From: Lysobacteraceae bacterium NML91-0213
GTDB lineage: Bacteria > Pseudomonadota > Gammaproteobacteria > Xanthomonadales > Xanthomonadaceae
DNA length: 64,000 nt
NCBI GenBank assembly: GCA_002798175.1
Contig: NWQL01000004.1
Coordinates: forward strand, 528,609-592,608
Direction: 5' to 3'
A program made the translations under genes and the position numbers. The first letter of the stretch is position 1; each line of letters starts with the position of its first letter. The notes under the pieces were generated by a model. That model was given only the letters and a program-made list of their open reading frames with translations. It had not been told where the DNA came from and made no database searches. Below are positions 33,652 through 43,261 of this stretch, in pieces.

Positions 33652-35361
33652 TCAGTACCCTGCCGCCTGGCCATCCTTGCGCGATTCGCTGGCGCCGGTC
33701 CAGCCGCCGTGCGGGTTCTTCATGATCGCCTGGTAGCCGCCGTAGGGGCCGTCGGCGAACTGCACGCGGTGGCCGCGTCGCATCAGCCCGCGCACGGTCT
33801 CGTAGGGGAAGCCGGATTCGAGTTCGATGCGGCCGCCGTCGGACATCATCACGTTCTGCCCGGCCGGTTCGGTGGAGCCGTCGTGGTGGATGCGCGGGGC
33901 GTCACCGGCCTCCTGCAGGTTCATGCCGAAATCGACCATGTTGATGATGATCTGCGCGTGCCCCTGCGGCTGCATCGCTCCGCCCATCACGCCGAACGAC
34001 AGCCAGGGCTCGCCGTTCTTCGTCGCGAACGCCGGGATGATGGTGTGGAACGGGCGCTTGCCCGGTGCGTAGCTGTTGGGATGGCCGTCCTTGAGCACGA
34101 ACTGCTCGCCACGGTCCTGCAGGATGAAGCCCAGCCCCGGCGGCGCCATGCCGCTGCCCATGCCGCGGTAGTTGGACTGGATCAGCGACACCATCATCCC
34201 GCTGGCATCGGCGGTGGTGAGGTAGATGGTGTCGCCCTCGTCGAGCTGCGCCGGCGTGCCCGGCTGCACTTCGCGCAACGCGGTGTCCATCGAGATCAAC
34301 TGGCCGCGCTCGCGCGCGTAGTCCTTGGAGATCAGGCGCGCCACCGGCGCGGGATGGAATTCGGGGTCGGCATACCAGCGCGCGCGGTCGGCGAACGCGA
34401 GCTTCTTCGCCTCGACGAACAGGTGCACGTGCTCGGGGCTGCCGAAGCCGTACGACTTCAGGTCATAGGGCTCGAGCAGGTTGAGGATCTGCAGCGCGGC
34501 GATGCCCTGCCCGCTCGGGGGCAGTTCCCACACGTCGACGCCGCGGTAACGGGTCGATACCGGTTCGACCCAGTTGCCGGTGTGCGCGGCAAGGTCGTCA
34601 TAAGCGAGGAAGCCGTCGTTGGCGGCGAAGTAGTCGCCGATGGTGCGGGCGATGTCGCCCCTGTAGAACGCGTCGCGGCCGCCGTCGGCGATCTTCTGCA
34701 ACGTGTCGGCGAGGTTGGGGTTCTTCCAGGTCTCGCCGCTGCGCGGGGCGCGGCCGTCGAGGGTGAACTGCTCGCTGAAGCCCGGCCAGCGCGACAGCCG
34801 CGGGACCGAGCGGTCCCAGTAGTACGCGATCACCTCGTGCACCGGATGGCCGTCGCGCGCGTAGCGGATGGTGGGGGCGAGGTTGTCGGCCATCGGCAGG
34901 CGGCCGAAGCGTTCGTGCAGGGCGAACCAGCCATCGACCGCGCCCGGCACGGTCACCGGCAATGGACCGTGCGAGGGGATCTCGGTGAGCCCGCGGCGGC
35001 GGAACTCGTCCATGGTGAGCGCGCGCGGCGAGCGGCCGGAGCCGTCGTAGCCATGCAGCCTGCGGCTTGCCGGATCCCAGACGATCGCGAACAGGTCGCC
35101 ACCGATGCCGTTGCCGGTCGGCTCCATCAGCCCGAGCGCGGCGTTGGCGGCGATCGCCGCGTCCACCGCGGAGCCGCCGGCCTTCATGATGTCGAGGGCG
35201 ATCTGGGTGGCCAGCGGGTGCGAGGTGGCGGCCATCGCATGCGGCGCGTGGACCTCGCTGCGGGTGGCGAACGGCTGGCCGGTGATGCGGTCGGCGGCCG
35301 CGGAGGAGAGCGGCAGGCAGCACAGCAGCGCGGCGGCCGCGGACAGGCGGTAGGCAGGCAT
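33652..35361 (-). CDS. ggt: Gamma-glutamyltransferase
   Basis: Ggt cleaves the gamma-glutamyl bond of glutathione and related peptides in the periplasm. The 569-residue precursor has a signal peptide (LSAAAALLCCLPLSSAAA), the N-terminal half with GNGIGGDLFAIVWD, and the autoprocessing threonine in EGDTIYLTTADASG (about residue 378) that becomes the nucleophile of the small subunit. GMGSGMAPPGLGF and SFGVMGGAMQPQGHAQIIINMVDFGMNLQEA are diagnostic. The TTH stretch around the nucleophile is replaced by DTIYLTTAD as in many cephalosporin-acylase-like members, so substrate range may differ. Confidence 0.93.
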   Translation of the reverse strand: MPAYRLSAAAALLCCLPLSSAAADRITGQPFATRSEVHAPHAMAATSHPLATQIALDIMKAGGSAVDAAIAANAALGLMEPTGNGIGGDLFAIVWDPASRRLHGYDGSGRSPRALTMDEFRRRGLTEIPSHGPLPVTVPGAVDGWFALHERFGRLPMADNLAPTIRYARDGHPVHEVIAYYWDRSVPRLSRWPGFSEQFTLDGRAPRSGETWKNPNLADTLQKIADGGRDAFYRGDIARTIGDYFAANDGFLAYDDLAAHTGNWVEPVSTRYRGVDVWELPPSGQGIAALQILNLLEPYDLKSYGFGSPEHVHLFVEAKKLAFADRARWYADPEFHPAPVARLISKDYARERGQLISMDTALREVQPGTPAQLDEGDTIYLTTADASGMMVSLIQSNYRGMGSGMAPPGLGFILQDRGEQFVLKDGHPNSYAPGKRPFHTIIPAFATKNGEPWLSFGVMGGAMQPQGHAQIIINMVDFGMNLQEAGDAPRIHHDGSTEPAGQNVMMSDGGRIELESGFPYETVRGLMRRGHRVQFADGPYGGYQAIMKNPHGGWTGASESRKDGQAAGY

Positions 35362-35501
35362 CGGCGATCGGGACAGCGGCGGGAGCCCGATAGTACGGCG
35401 GAGCAGGCGGGGCCGGGCGGGCCCCTAGGGTCAGCCCCGATTGCCACGCCGCGCCGCGCTGGTGATAACGGGCGCAGGCCTCCGCGTGACAGGACAGACC
35501 G

Positions 35502-37109
35502 ATGGTCATGACCATCTCCGACAGTGGTGCCATCCATCGCTCCCTGCTCCGCCAGGAGCCGCCACCGCCGCCCGCCCAGCCGCCGCAGTGCGTGGCGCCG
35601 CGGCAGGGTGGCTACCGCCCCGAGCCGGCGTTCCATCCGCAGATCCAGGCACCCGGTGGACATCCCGCGCAGTCGCCGTCGGCCGCCGGTGGCCAGTACG
35701 GCATTCCGCAGGGCGGCACGCTGGGCTCGGTGGCCAGCGGCACGCAGGCGCAGCCGTTCGACGTCACCCTGTCGCAGCTGGCGACCGCGGTGTACGGCAC
35801 CCGCGGCGATCCGCCGGAAGGCTGGAGCGCCGTGTCCGATGCCGACCTCGCCCAGCGCATCGGCACCCCGGAGCGGCCGGCCAGCGCCGAACAGGTGCAG
35901 GCCTGGCGCCTGCAGTACCTCGGCGCCAACGACAGCGTGCCCTCCAACGCCCAGGAATTCCGCGCCGAGGTCTACACCGACGGCGACGGCAACTACGTGC
36001 TGTCCTACCGCGGCACCGCCGAAGGCGCCGACGACTGGGACAACAACTTCCGCCAGGGCCTCGGCTACGAGACCCATGACGGCGACAAGTTCAGCGTGAC
36101 CGCGGTCAACACCGCGGTCGAGTTCGCCAGCGTGTTCGGCGACAACCCGGGCGGCGAATCCAGCAACCTGGCCATCACCGGGCATTCGCAGGGCGGCGGG
36201 CTCGCCAGCGTCGGTGCCCTGGCCAGCGGCGTGCCCGCGGTGACCTTCGATGCCTCCGGCATCCACCCCAACACCTTCGACCGCATGGGCATCGACCCGC
36301 AGCGCGCGCGCGACCTCGCCGAGGGCGGGCAGATCCGCGCGTACTCGCTGTCGGGCGACGCACTCACCAATGCGCAGGACAGCTGGGCCACCGGGCTGGT
36401 CGCTCCGGATGCGCTCGGCACTCGGATCGTGGTCGACCCGGCGCGCGCCGACCAGCACAACATGTTCACCCACTACGGGCCCATGGAAGGCTTCTCGCCG
36501 GAGCAGAGCCGCGCCATCAATGCCGGCGTCGAGCTCGGACGGCACACCCCGTTCCTGCCGCTCAATCCGGTGACAGGGCTGGTCACCGGCGGTGCCAACC
36601 TGGTCGGCAACATCGCCTATGCAGGCATCAGCCACAGCCCCAATGCGCTCACCGCGGCGATGATCGACCGCCAGCCCTGGCAGGCCGGCTACGAGAACCC
36701 CTCCAATCTCGGCCGCGACCTGCAGGACCTGCTGCCGGGCGAGCTGAAGGACGATTTCGCGCGCAACACCCATGACTTCGCCACCGACATCGACGGCGTG
36801 GTCGCCAATGAATTCGCCAATGGCCAGTACGTCGCCGGCGGCTTCAGCATCGCCGGCGACTTCATCGAGGGCGCCGCCAATTCGCTGGGTGACACCGTCG
36901 ACCGCTATGCCGACTCCCTGGCCACGAAGATCGACCAGCGCGTGGACGGCTGGGCCGGTGACGTGCTGTCGGGCGCGGTCGACTTCGGCGGTGATGCCGT
37001 GGAGTTCGTCGCCGACGTCGGCGGCCAGGCGGTCGAGACCATCGCCGATGGCGCGGGCAAGGTGGCGCAGGGCGTGACCAACTTCGTCGGTGGCCTGTTC
37101 GGGCGTTGA
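35502..37109 (+). CDS. Lipase-like protein with GHSQGGG, possible effector
   Basis: The 535-residue product begins with a Pro/Gln/Gly-rich region (to about 90) and no classical signal peptide, then an alpha/beta-hydrolase domain: YRGT at 169-172 (oxyanion region), GHSQGGG at 227-233 (nucleophile Ser 229), and later Asp/His candidates in TRIVVDPARADQHNMFTHYG. This matches class 3-type or Mbeg1-like lipases, many of which are phospholipases. The C-terminal 130 residues are Gly/Asp/Ala-rich amphipathic (AVDFGGDAVEFVADVGGQAVET). The ATG at 35502 follows AGGACAG. The next gene encodes a secreted ankyrin protein, so an effector-immunity pair is possible but unproven. Confidence 0.72.
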   Translation: MVMTISDSGAIHRSLLRQEPPPPPAQPPQCVAPRQGGYRPEPAFHPQIQAPGGHPAQSPSAAGGQYGIPQGGTLGSVASGTQAQPFDVTLSQLATAVYGTRGDPPEGWSAVSDADLAQRIGTPERPASAEQVQAWRLQYLGANDSVPSNAQEFRAEVYTDGDGNYVLSYRGTAEGADDWDNNFRQGLGYETHDGDKFSVTAVNTAVEFASVFGDNPGGESSNLAITGHSQGGGLASVGALASGVPAVTFDASGIHPNTFDRMGIDPQRARDLAEGGQIRAYSLSGDALTNAQDSWATGLVAPDALGTRIVVDPARADQHNMFTHYGPMEGFSPEQSRAINAGVELGRHTPFLPLNPVTGLVTGGANLVGNIAYAGISHSPNALTAAMIDRQPWQAGYENPSNLGRDLQDLLPGELKDDFARNTHDFATDIDGVVANEFANGQYVAGGFSIAGDFIEGAANSLGDTVDRYADSLATKIDQRVDGWAGDVLSGAVDFGGDAVEFVADVGGQAVETIADGAGKVAQGVTNFVGGLFGR

Positions 37110-37146
37110 TCGATGGCGCTTGCACCGGACCGCGATCGCGATTGAA

Positions 37147-37887
37147 ATGGCCCGCATGCGCCCCTTCCACGCGATCGCCGGCGCCCTGGTCCTCTTCTGC
37201 GCCCCGGGGTGCGCCCAACCGTCCATGAGCACCGATGCCTTCACCAACCCCGAGGTCGCATCGCTTGCCGATGCGGTGCGTCGTGGCGATGACGCCGAGA
37301 TCCGCCGCCAGCTGGAGCGGGTCGATGCGAACACGCCGGGCAGCGACGGCTCCAGCCTGCTGATCGAAGCCATCCGCCAGGGCCAGCTCGCGAGCGTGCA
37401 GGCGCTGCTGGCCGGCGGCGCCGATCCGAACCGCCCGGATGCGCGCGGCGACACCGCGGTGCATGCCGCCGCGTTCTCGGGCAATGCCGGACTGTTGCGC
37501 GCGGTGCTCGCCGGCGGCGGCGACCCCAACGCGCGCAATCCGCAGACCGGCGCCACGCCACTGGTCTCCGCGCTGCTGTCGCCGGAGGCGCGCCAGTTCG
37601 AGGTGCTGCTCGACGCCGGGGCCGACGCCGATGTTGCCGACCTCAACGGCGATACCCCGCTGCACGTGGCGGCGCGCACCAATGCCGGGGCCGCGATCCT
37701 GCGCCTGCTTGCGGCCGGTGCGTCACCGCTGGCGGAGAACTCCGGTGGAAGGAGTTTCCAGCCGTACTACTTCGGCTATAGACGCGCGCTGCTCAATGAC
37801 CGCGCGCTCGACGAGCGTCGCCAGGTGGTGGCGTGGCTCAAGGCCAATGGCGTGCCGCTGGAAGCGGTGGTGCAGGACGCCGACTGA
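37147..37887 (+). CDS. Secreted ankyrin-repeat protein
   Basis: The 246-residue protein has an N-terminal signal (HAIAGALVLFCAPGC) and at least four ankyrin repeats (SSLLIEAIRQGQLASVQALLAGGADPN; DTAVHAAAFSGNAGLLRAVLAGGGDPN; TPLVSALLSPEARQFEVLLDAGADADV; TPLHVAARTNAGAAILRLLAAGASP). Ankyrins are protein-interaction domains. The segment APGC is not a perfect lipobox, so it may be a soluble periplasmic protein. It starts 37 bases after the lipase stop on the same strand, which suggests a functional pair. Confidence 0.8.
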   Translation: MARMRPFHAIAGALVLFCAPGCAQPSMSTDAFTNPEVASLADAVRRGDDAEIRRQLERVDANTPGSDGSSLLIEAIRQGQLASVQALLAGGADPNRPDARGDTAVHAAAFSGNAGLLRAVLAGGGDPNARNPQTGATPLVSALLSPEARQFEVLLDAGADADVADLNGDTPLHVAARTNAGAAILRLLAAGASPLAENSGGRSFQPYYFGYRRALLNDRALDERRQVVAWLKANGVPLEAVVQDAD

Positions 37888-38072
37888 CGCAGGTGTGGCG
37901 GACATACCGGTCGGCGCCATGTCCGACCGGGCTGCAACGGGTCCCGTGTGCTTCGGGTTCTGCGCCTGCCGCGGGCAAGTGGAAGGCAGAGTCCCTGGAG
38001 TCCCGCCTGCGCGGGGATGACGGACATCCCCGCGCCGCGCGTGATGACGGCAAGCCAGTCAGCCCGGTCCGC

Positions 38073-38711
38073 TCAGGGCCACGCCGGGGGATTGGCCACC
38101 CAGGCGGCCTGGACTTCGGCCAGCGTGGCGCGCTCGTCCTCGCGCCAGTCGGGCAGCAGTGCCGGCAGGTTGACGGCATAGGGCCAGCGGTCCGGGTGGG
38201 TGCGCACGGCAGCAGCGAACCAGCTGACCGCTTCGGCGCGGCGGTCGAGCCGCCACAGGGCGAGCGCCAGCGTTGGCGGCAGCCACCCGGGCTGCTGGCG
38301 GCGCCCATCCATCACCCCCGACCACTGCGTGAGCGCCGCTTCCGCATCGCCGGAACGCAGCAGGTCCCAGCCGTAGTTCCACTGCACCTGCTGGCGCTGC
38401 GAGCTGCGCGGCGCGGTGGATTCGATCGCCTGCCGGTACAGCGCGTGCCCGGTCTCGGCGCGGCCGCCGGCCAGGGCGATGTGCGCCAGCTGGGCGGTCG
38501 CGAGTTCGGCATGTCGCTGGCGGCGCTCCATCGTGCGCATCAGCTGGTCGACCGCGGCATCGTCGGCGCCGTCGACCACGCGGATCGGGCGCGCGGCCTG
38601 GTCGTCGTCGAAATAGAACTCGCGCAGCGCGGGTAGCGACTGCGCCAGCGCCGCTGGCGCCAGCACGCACAGCCACAGCAGCGCCAGGCAGGCGAAGGTG
38701 CGTGGATTCAT
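38073..38711 (-). CDS. Secreted helical-repeat (TPR-like) protein, 212 residues
   Basis: A signal peptide (FACLALLWLCVLAPAALA) precedes a helical mature protein with TPR-like helix pairs such as AELATAQLAHIALAGGRAETGHALYRQAI and WNYGWDLLRSGDAEAALTQWSGV, and PPTLALALWRLDRRAEAVSWFAAAVR. The ATG at 38711 follows AGGGG by 9 bases. No enzymatic motif is seen. Its function is unknown. It is convergent with the ankyrin gene. The 185 bases between them contain a GTCCCGCCTGCGCGGGGAT palindrome. Confidence 0.85.
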   Translation of the reverse strand: MNPRTFACLALLWLCVLAPAALAQSLPALREFYFDDDQAARPIRVVDGADDAAVDQLMRTMERRQRHAELATAQLAHIALAGGRAETGHALYRQAIESTAPRSSQRQQVQWNYGWDLLRSGDAEAALTQWSGVMDGRRQQPGWLPPTLALALWRLDRRAEAVSWFAAAVRTHPDRWPYAVNLPALLPDWREDERATLAEVQAAWVANPPAWP

Positions 38712-38908
38712 CGTGTTTTTCCCCTGAGGTGTTGCGTGTTCTCCCGCGGCCATTCTACGACCGCGCCGCCCCACCTGCCTGAAGAGGGCGCCGCAAATGG
38801 CGCTGCTACAATCGCGCGCCCCCGGCCGGGCCCTCCCGGCTCCACCCCTCGCGCCATCCGGCATCCGCCATGGCCGCCAGCGCCGCGCGCGCAAGCCAGG
38901 ATCCCGCC

Positions 38909-41900
38909 ATGACCAGCACTGCCGAACTGTCTTCCCCCGCGTCCGCGAACACGTCGCTGACCCGTGGCGCGGTGGATACCGACTACACCCTCGAGCACAA
39001 GTACACCCGCACCGAGGGGCGGATCTACCTGTCCGGCGTGCAGGCGCTGGTGCGGCTGCCGCTGATGCAGCGGCTGCGTGACCAGGCCGCCGGCCTCGAC
39101 ACCGGAGGCTTCGTTTCCGGCTACCGCGGCAGCCCGCTGGGCGGCTTCGACCTCGAGCTGTGGCGCGCACGCAAGTACCTGGAAGAGGCGCGGGTGAAGT
39201 TCCAGCCCGGCCTCAACGAGGACCTCGGCGCGACCATGGTCTGGGGCACCCAGCAGACCGGGCTGTTCCCGGGCGCCACCGTCGATGGCGTGTATGCGAT
39301 GTGGTACGGCAAGGGCCCGGGCGTGGACCGCTGCGGCGACGTGTTCAAGCACGGCAATGCCGCCGGCACCAGCCGCCACGGTGGTGTGCTGGCGCTGGCC
39401 GCCGACGACCACGCCTGCCGCTCCTCGACCCTGCCGCATGGCTCGGAAGGCGAATTCACCAGCGCGCTGATGCCGATCCTCAACCCGGCCGGCGTGCAGG
39501 ACATCCTCGACATGGGCCTGGTCGGCTGGGCGATGAGCCGCTACACCGGCCGCTGGGTGGGCTTCAAGACGATCGCCGAGACGGTGGAGTCCTCGGCCTC
39601 GGTCGACGTCAATCCGTTCGCGCTCCAGATCGCCACCCCGGACGATTTCGAACTGCCGCCGGGCGGGCTCAACATCCGTTGGCCGGATCCGCCGATGGAG
39701 CAGGAGATGCGCCTGCACCGCTATGCGGTCAAGGCCGCGCAGGCGTTCGCCCGCGCCAACCGCATCGACCGCGTGGTGGTCGATTCGCCGAACGCGCGGC
39801 TGGGCATCGTCACCACCGGCAAGAGCTACCTCGACGTGCTGCAGGCGCTGGAATACCTGGGCCTCGATGCGCGCGCCTGCGCCGATCTCGGCATCCGCGT
39901 CTACAAGGTCGGCATGACCTGGCCGCTGGAGCCGGTGGGCATCCGTGCGTTCGCGCGCGGGCTCGAGGACATCCTCGTGGTCGAGGAGAAGCTGTCCTTC
40001 ATCGAGAGCCAGATGAAGGAGATGTTCTACAACTTCGATGGCCGACGCCCGTCGATCGTCGGCAAGTACGACGAGGACGGCCAGTGGATCCTGCCGTCGA
40101 CAGGCGAGCTCACCCCGGCCACGATCGCCGCGGTGATCGCCCGGCGCATCCAGCGCTTCCATGATTCCGAGCAGATCCGGCAGACGCTTGCGTGGATGCA
40201 GCAGAAGGAAAGCGCGCTGGCGCTGCCGCGCGCGCAGTTCCCGCGCGTGCCGCACTACTGCTCGGGCTGCCCGCACAACACCTCGACGAAGGTGCCCGAA
40301 GGCTCGCGCGCGCAGGCCGGCATCGGCTGCCACTACATGGTCACGTGGATGGACCGCGCCACCGACACCTTCACCCACATGGGCGGCGAAGGCGTCACCT
40401 GGGCGGGCCAGGCGGCCTTCACCGAAACCCGGCACATCTTCCAGAACCTCGGTGACGGTACCTACTTCCATTCCGGCTCGCTTGCGATCCGCCAGGCGAT
40501 CGCGGCCAGGGTCAACATCACCTACAAGATCCTCTACAACGACGCGGTGGCGATGACTGGCGGCCAGCCGGTCGACGGCACCCTCACCGTGCCCGACATC
40601 GCCCACCAGATGCGCGCCGAGGGCGTGCAGACGATCGTGCTGCTGAGCGACGACATCGCCAAGTGGTCGGATCCGTCGATCTTCCCGGCGGGTGTCGAGT
40701 TCCACGACCGCAAGGAGCTCGACGCCGTGCAGCAGCGCCTGCGCGAGGTGCCGGGCGTGTCGATCCTGATCTACGACCAGACCTGCGCCACCGAGAAGCG
40801 CCGCCGCCGCAAGCGCGGCAGGCTGCCGGATCCGGCCAAGCGGGTGTTCGTCAACACCCTGGTCTGCGAGGGCTGCGGCGACTGCGGCAAGAAGTCGTTC
40901 TGCGTGTCGGTGCTGCCGCAGGAGACCGAGTTCGGCCGCAAGCGCGCGATCGACCAGTCCAACTGCAACAAGGACTACAGCTGCGTCGAGGGCTTCTGCC
41001 CGAGCTTCGTCACCATGCATGGCGGCAAGCCGCGCAAGGGCCGCAAGGTCAACGCCGCCGAGCGGCTGGCCGACCTGCCGCAGCCGGTGTTTGCCAGCGA
41101 CCTGTCGCAGCCGTGGAACATCCTGATCACCGGCGTCGGCGGCACCGGCGTGGTCACCATCGGCGCGCTGCTGGGCATGGCCGGTCACCTGGAGGGCCGC
41201 GGCTCGACCGTACTCGACCAGACCGGCCTGGCGCAGAAGGGCGGCGCGGTCACCACCCACATCCGCTTCGCGAAGACCCCGGCCGACATCCATGCGGTGC
41301 GCATCGCCGCCGGCGAAGCCGACCTGGTGCTGGGCTGCGACATGGTGGTGGTCAACGACTACTGGGCGCTGTCGAAGATCCGCGAGGGCCGCAGCCACGT
41401 GGTGCTCAACAGCTACGAGGCGATGCCGGGCAGCTTCACCACCCGTCCGGACATGGAATTCCCCGCCGCCGACATCATCAGCGCGGTGCGTAACGCGCTC
41501 GGCGGCGATGCCGCGCGGGCCGACGCGCTCAACGTGGTCGACGCCACGCAGCTGGCCACCGCGCTGATGGGCGATGCGATCGCCGCCAACCTCTTCATGC
41601 TCGGCTACGCCTGGCAGCGCGGCTGGGTGCCGCTGTCGTTCGATTCGCTGTCGCGTGCGATCGAACTCAATGGCGCCGCGGTCGAGATGAACCTGACGGC
41701 GTTCGCCTGGGGCCGGCTGGCCGCGGTGGATGCGGACGCGGTGCGCGAGGCGGCGGGGCTCGAGGCCACCGTGCGCACGCGGGCCGAGACCACCCCGCAC
41801 GCGCTGGAAGCCCTGCCCCCGGGCGAATGGGAAAGCACCGAGGCCGGCGCGACCGCGGCGCCGAAGCCTGCGCGCGACGGGGACGACCTGCGCCACCTGG

Positions 41901-42619
41901 CCGGCAGCTCGACCGGCACCGTCGCGTTCCTGCCGCTCGACGACCTGCGCCTGTCGCGCTCGCTCGACGAACTGGTCAACCGCCGCACCGCGTTCCTCAC
42001 CGACTACCAGAACGCGAAGTACGCCCGCCGCTACGCCGACTTCGTCGCCCGCGTGCGCAATGCCGAAGCGGCGAAGGCGCCCGGCTCCAGCGACCTCACC
42101 GAAGCCGTCGCGCGTTCGCTGTTCAAGCTGATGGCCTACAAGGACGAGTACGAGGTGGCGCGCCTGTACACCAGCGGCGAGTTCCGGCGCCGGCTGGAGC
42201 AGCAGTTCGAAGGCGACTACACGCTGCATTTCCACCTCGCGCCGCCGCTGCTGGCGAAGAAGAACGACCGGGGTGAACTGCAGAAGCGCGAATACGGCCC
42301 GTGGGTATTCAGGGCGTTCGGCGTGCTGGCGAAGCTGCGCGGCCTGCGCGGCACGCCGCTCGACGTGTTCGGCTACACCGCGGAGCGGAAGATGGAGCGC
42401 CGGCTGATCGCCGACTACGAGCGCACCGTCGGTGGCCTGCTGGAGAAGCTCGATGGCGGCAACGTCGACCTCGCTGCCCGGATCGCCAGCATCCCGGAAC
42501 ACATCCGCGGCTTCGGCCACGTCAAGGAAGCGCACCTGCATGCGGCAAAGGCGCGCGAGGCCGAACTGCTGCGCGAGTGGGACAACCCGCTGCGGGTGGT
42601 GCAGATGCAGGCGGCCTGA
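38909..42619 (+). CDS. Indolepyruvate ferredoxin oxidoreductase (fused subunits)
   Basis: This enzyme oxidatively decarboxylates aryl pyruvates, reducing ferredoxin, in amino-acid catabolism. From the ATG at 38909 (AGGA 7 bases upstream) the protein has 1236 residues. The N-terminal TPP-binding part carries YRGSPLGGFD and GLNEDLGATMVWGTQQ. A cysteine-rich iron-sulfur region is CEGCGDCGKKSFC followed by CNKDYSC and GFC. The gamma-type part has ITGVGGTGVVTIGALLGMAG. The single-polypeptide form is typical of aerobic proteobacteria. An ATG 13 codons upstream is possible but lacks a ribosome-binding site. Expected context would include a ferredoxin gene, not seen here. Confidence 0.93.
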   Translation: MTSTAELSSPASANTSLTRGAVDTDYTLEHKYTRTEGRIYLSGVQALVRLPLMQRLRDQAAGLDTGGFVSGYRGSPLGGFDLELWRARKYLEEARVKFQPGLNEDLGATMVWGTQQTGLFPGATVDGVYAMWYGKGPGVDRCGDVFKHGNAAGTSRHGGVLALAADDHACRSSTLPHGSEGEFTSALMPILNPAGVQDILDMGLVGWAMSRYTGRWVGFKTIAETVESSASVDVNPFALQIATPDDFELPPGGLNIRWPDPPMEQEMRLHRYAVKAAQAFARANRIDRVVVDSPNARLGIVTTGKSYLDVLQALEYLGLDARACADLGIRVYKVGMTWPLEPVGIRAFARGLEDILVVEEKLSFIESQMKEMFYNFDGRRPSIVGKYDEDGQWILPSTGELTPATIAAVIARRIQRFHDSEQIRQTLAWMQQKESALALPRAQFPRVPHYCSGCPHNTSTKVPEGSRAQAGIGCHYMVTWMDRATDTFTHMGGEGVTWAGQAAFTETRHIFQNLGDGTYFHSGSLAIRQAIAARVNITYKILYNDAVAMTGGQPVDGTLTVPDIAHQMRAEGVQTIVLLSDDIAKWSDPSIFPAGVEFHDRKELDAVQQRLREVPGVSILIYDQTCATEKRRRRKRGRLPDPAKRVFVNTLVCEGCGDCGKKSFCVSVLPQETEFGRKRAIDQSNCNKDYSCVEGFCPSFVTMHGGKPRKGRKVNAAERLADLPQPVFASDLSQPWNILITGVGGTGVVTIGALLGMAGHLEGRGSTVLDQTGLAQKGGAVTTHIRFAKTPADIHAVRIAAGEADLVLGCDMVVVNDYWALSKIREGRSHVVLNSYEAMPGSFTTRPDMEFPAADIISAVRNALGGDAARADALNVVDATQLATALMGDAIAANLFMLGYAWQRGWVPLSFDSLSRAIELNGAAVEMNLTAFAWGRLAAVDADAVREAAGLEATVRTRAETTPHALEALPPGEWESTEAGATAAPKPARDGDDLRHLAGSSTGTVAFLPLDDLRLSRSLDELVNRRTAFLTDYQNAKYARRYADFVARVRNAEAAKAPGSSDLTEAVARSLFKLMAYKDEYEVARLYTSGEFRRRLEQQFEGDYTLHFHLAPPLLAKKNDRGELQKREYGPWVFRAFGVLAKLRGLRGTPLDVFGYTAERKMERRLIADYERTVGGLLEKLDGGNVDLAARIASIPEHIRGFGHVKEAHLHAAKAREAELLREWDNPLRVVQMQAA

Positions 42620-42696
42620 GCCGCCACCCGGTACGCCGCGGGGAGCAGGCGTACCGGGTTCCGGGAAGACGCGCACAGCGCAGGGGGACACACACG

Positions 42697-43236
42697 ATGG
42701 ACAACGCGGACGCGCAGGCCCCGGGCGGCCTGCACGCGCCCGGCATGGCGACCACCGGCACCGGCGGCGCGCGTGCGCCGTGGCTGGCCACGTTCCCGGC
42801 ACCACTGGCATTCGCCGGCTGCCTTGGCGCCGGGATCCTGGTGCAGCGCCTGTTGCCGCTGCCGGTGTACGACGGGCCGTGGGTGCCCATGCTGCAGACC
42901 GCCGGCGGCCTGCTGGCCACGGCCGGGCTGCTGCTGTCACTGGCAAGCCTCGGCCTGTTCGCACGCGGGCGCACCACCATCCTGCCCTCGGGCGCGGCCT
43001 CGCGCCTGGTGGTCAACGGGCCGTACCGCGTCAGCCGCAACCCGATGTACGTGAGCCTGGTCGCCGCCTACGTCGGCCTGGCCATCTACCTGCGCACGCC
43101 GTGGGCGCTGCCGCTGCTGGCATTGCCGGTGCTGCAACTCCAGCGGGTGATGATTCCGTTCGAGGAAGCGCGCATGCAGGCGCTGTTCGGCCAGGCCTAT
43201 CTCGATTACCGGGCGCGGGTGCGGCGCTGGCTGTAG
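42697..43236 (+). CDS. Isoprenylcysteine methyltransferase-like membrane protein
   Basis: The 179-residue protein has three to four hydrophobic helices and the C-terminal signature of the ICMT/PEMT family: LVVNGPYRVSRNPMYVSLVAAYVGLAIY (G-x-Y-x-x-x-RNP-x-Y), then FEEARMQALFGQAYLDYRARVRRWL. Members methylate small molecules or lipids using S-adenosylmethionine at the membrane; the substrate is unknown. The ATG at 42697 follows CAGGGGGA by about 9 bases. It is 77 bases after the oxidoreductase stop and convergent with topoisomerase IB. Confidence 0.87.
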   Translation: MDNADAQAPGGLHAPGMATTGTGGARAPWLATFPAPLAFAGCLGAGILVQRLLPLPVYDGPWVPMLQTAGGLLATAGLLLSLASLGLFARGRTTILPSGAASRLVVNGPYRVSRNPMYVSLVAAYVGLAIYLRTPWALPLLALPVLQLQRVMIPFEEARMQALFGQAYLDYRARVRRWL

Positions 43237-43261
43237 GCGCGGCGGTCGTGCGCCAGGCAGG

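Noticed and set aside
37930-38060. Terminator or small RNA between the ankyrin gene and the TPR protein
   Set aside because: A GTCCCGCCTGCGCGGGGAT palindrome is present, but it resembles a common dispersed repeat and has no T-run, so I did not list it separately.
38708-42964. Open frame of about 1400 codons on the minus strand opposite the indolepyruvate oxidoreductase gene
   Set aside because: Same reason: it mirrors a well-supported gene, lacks recognisable domains and has shadow-type composition.
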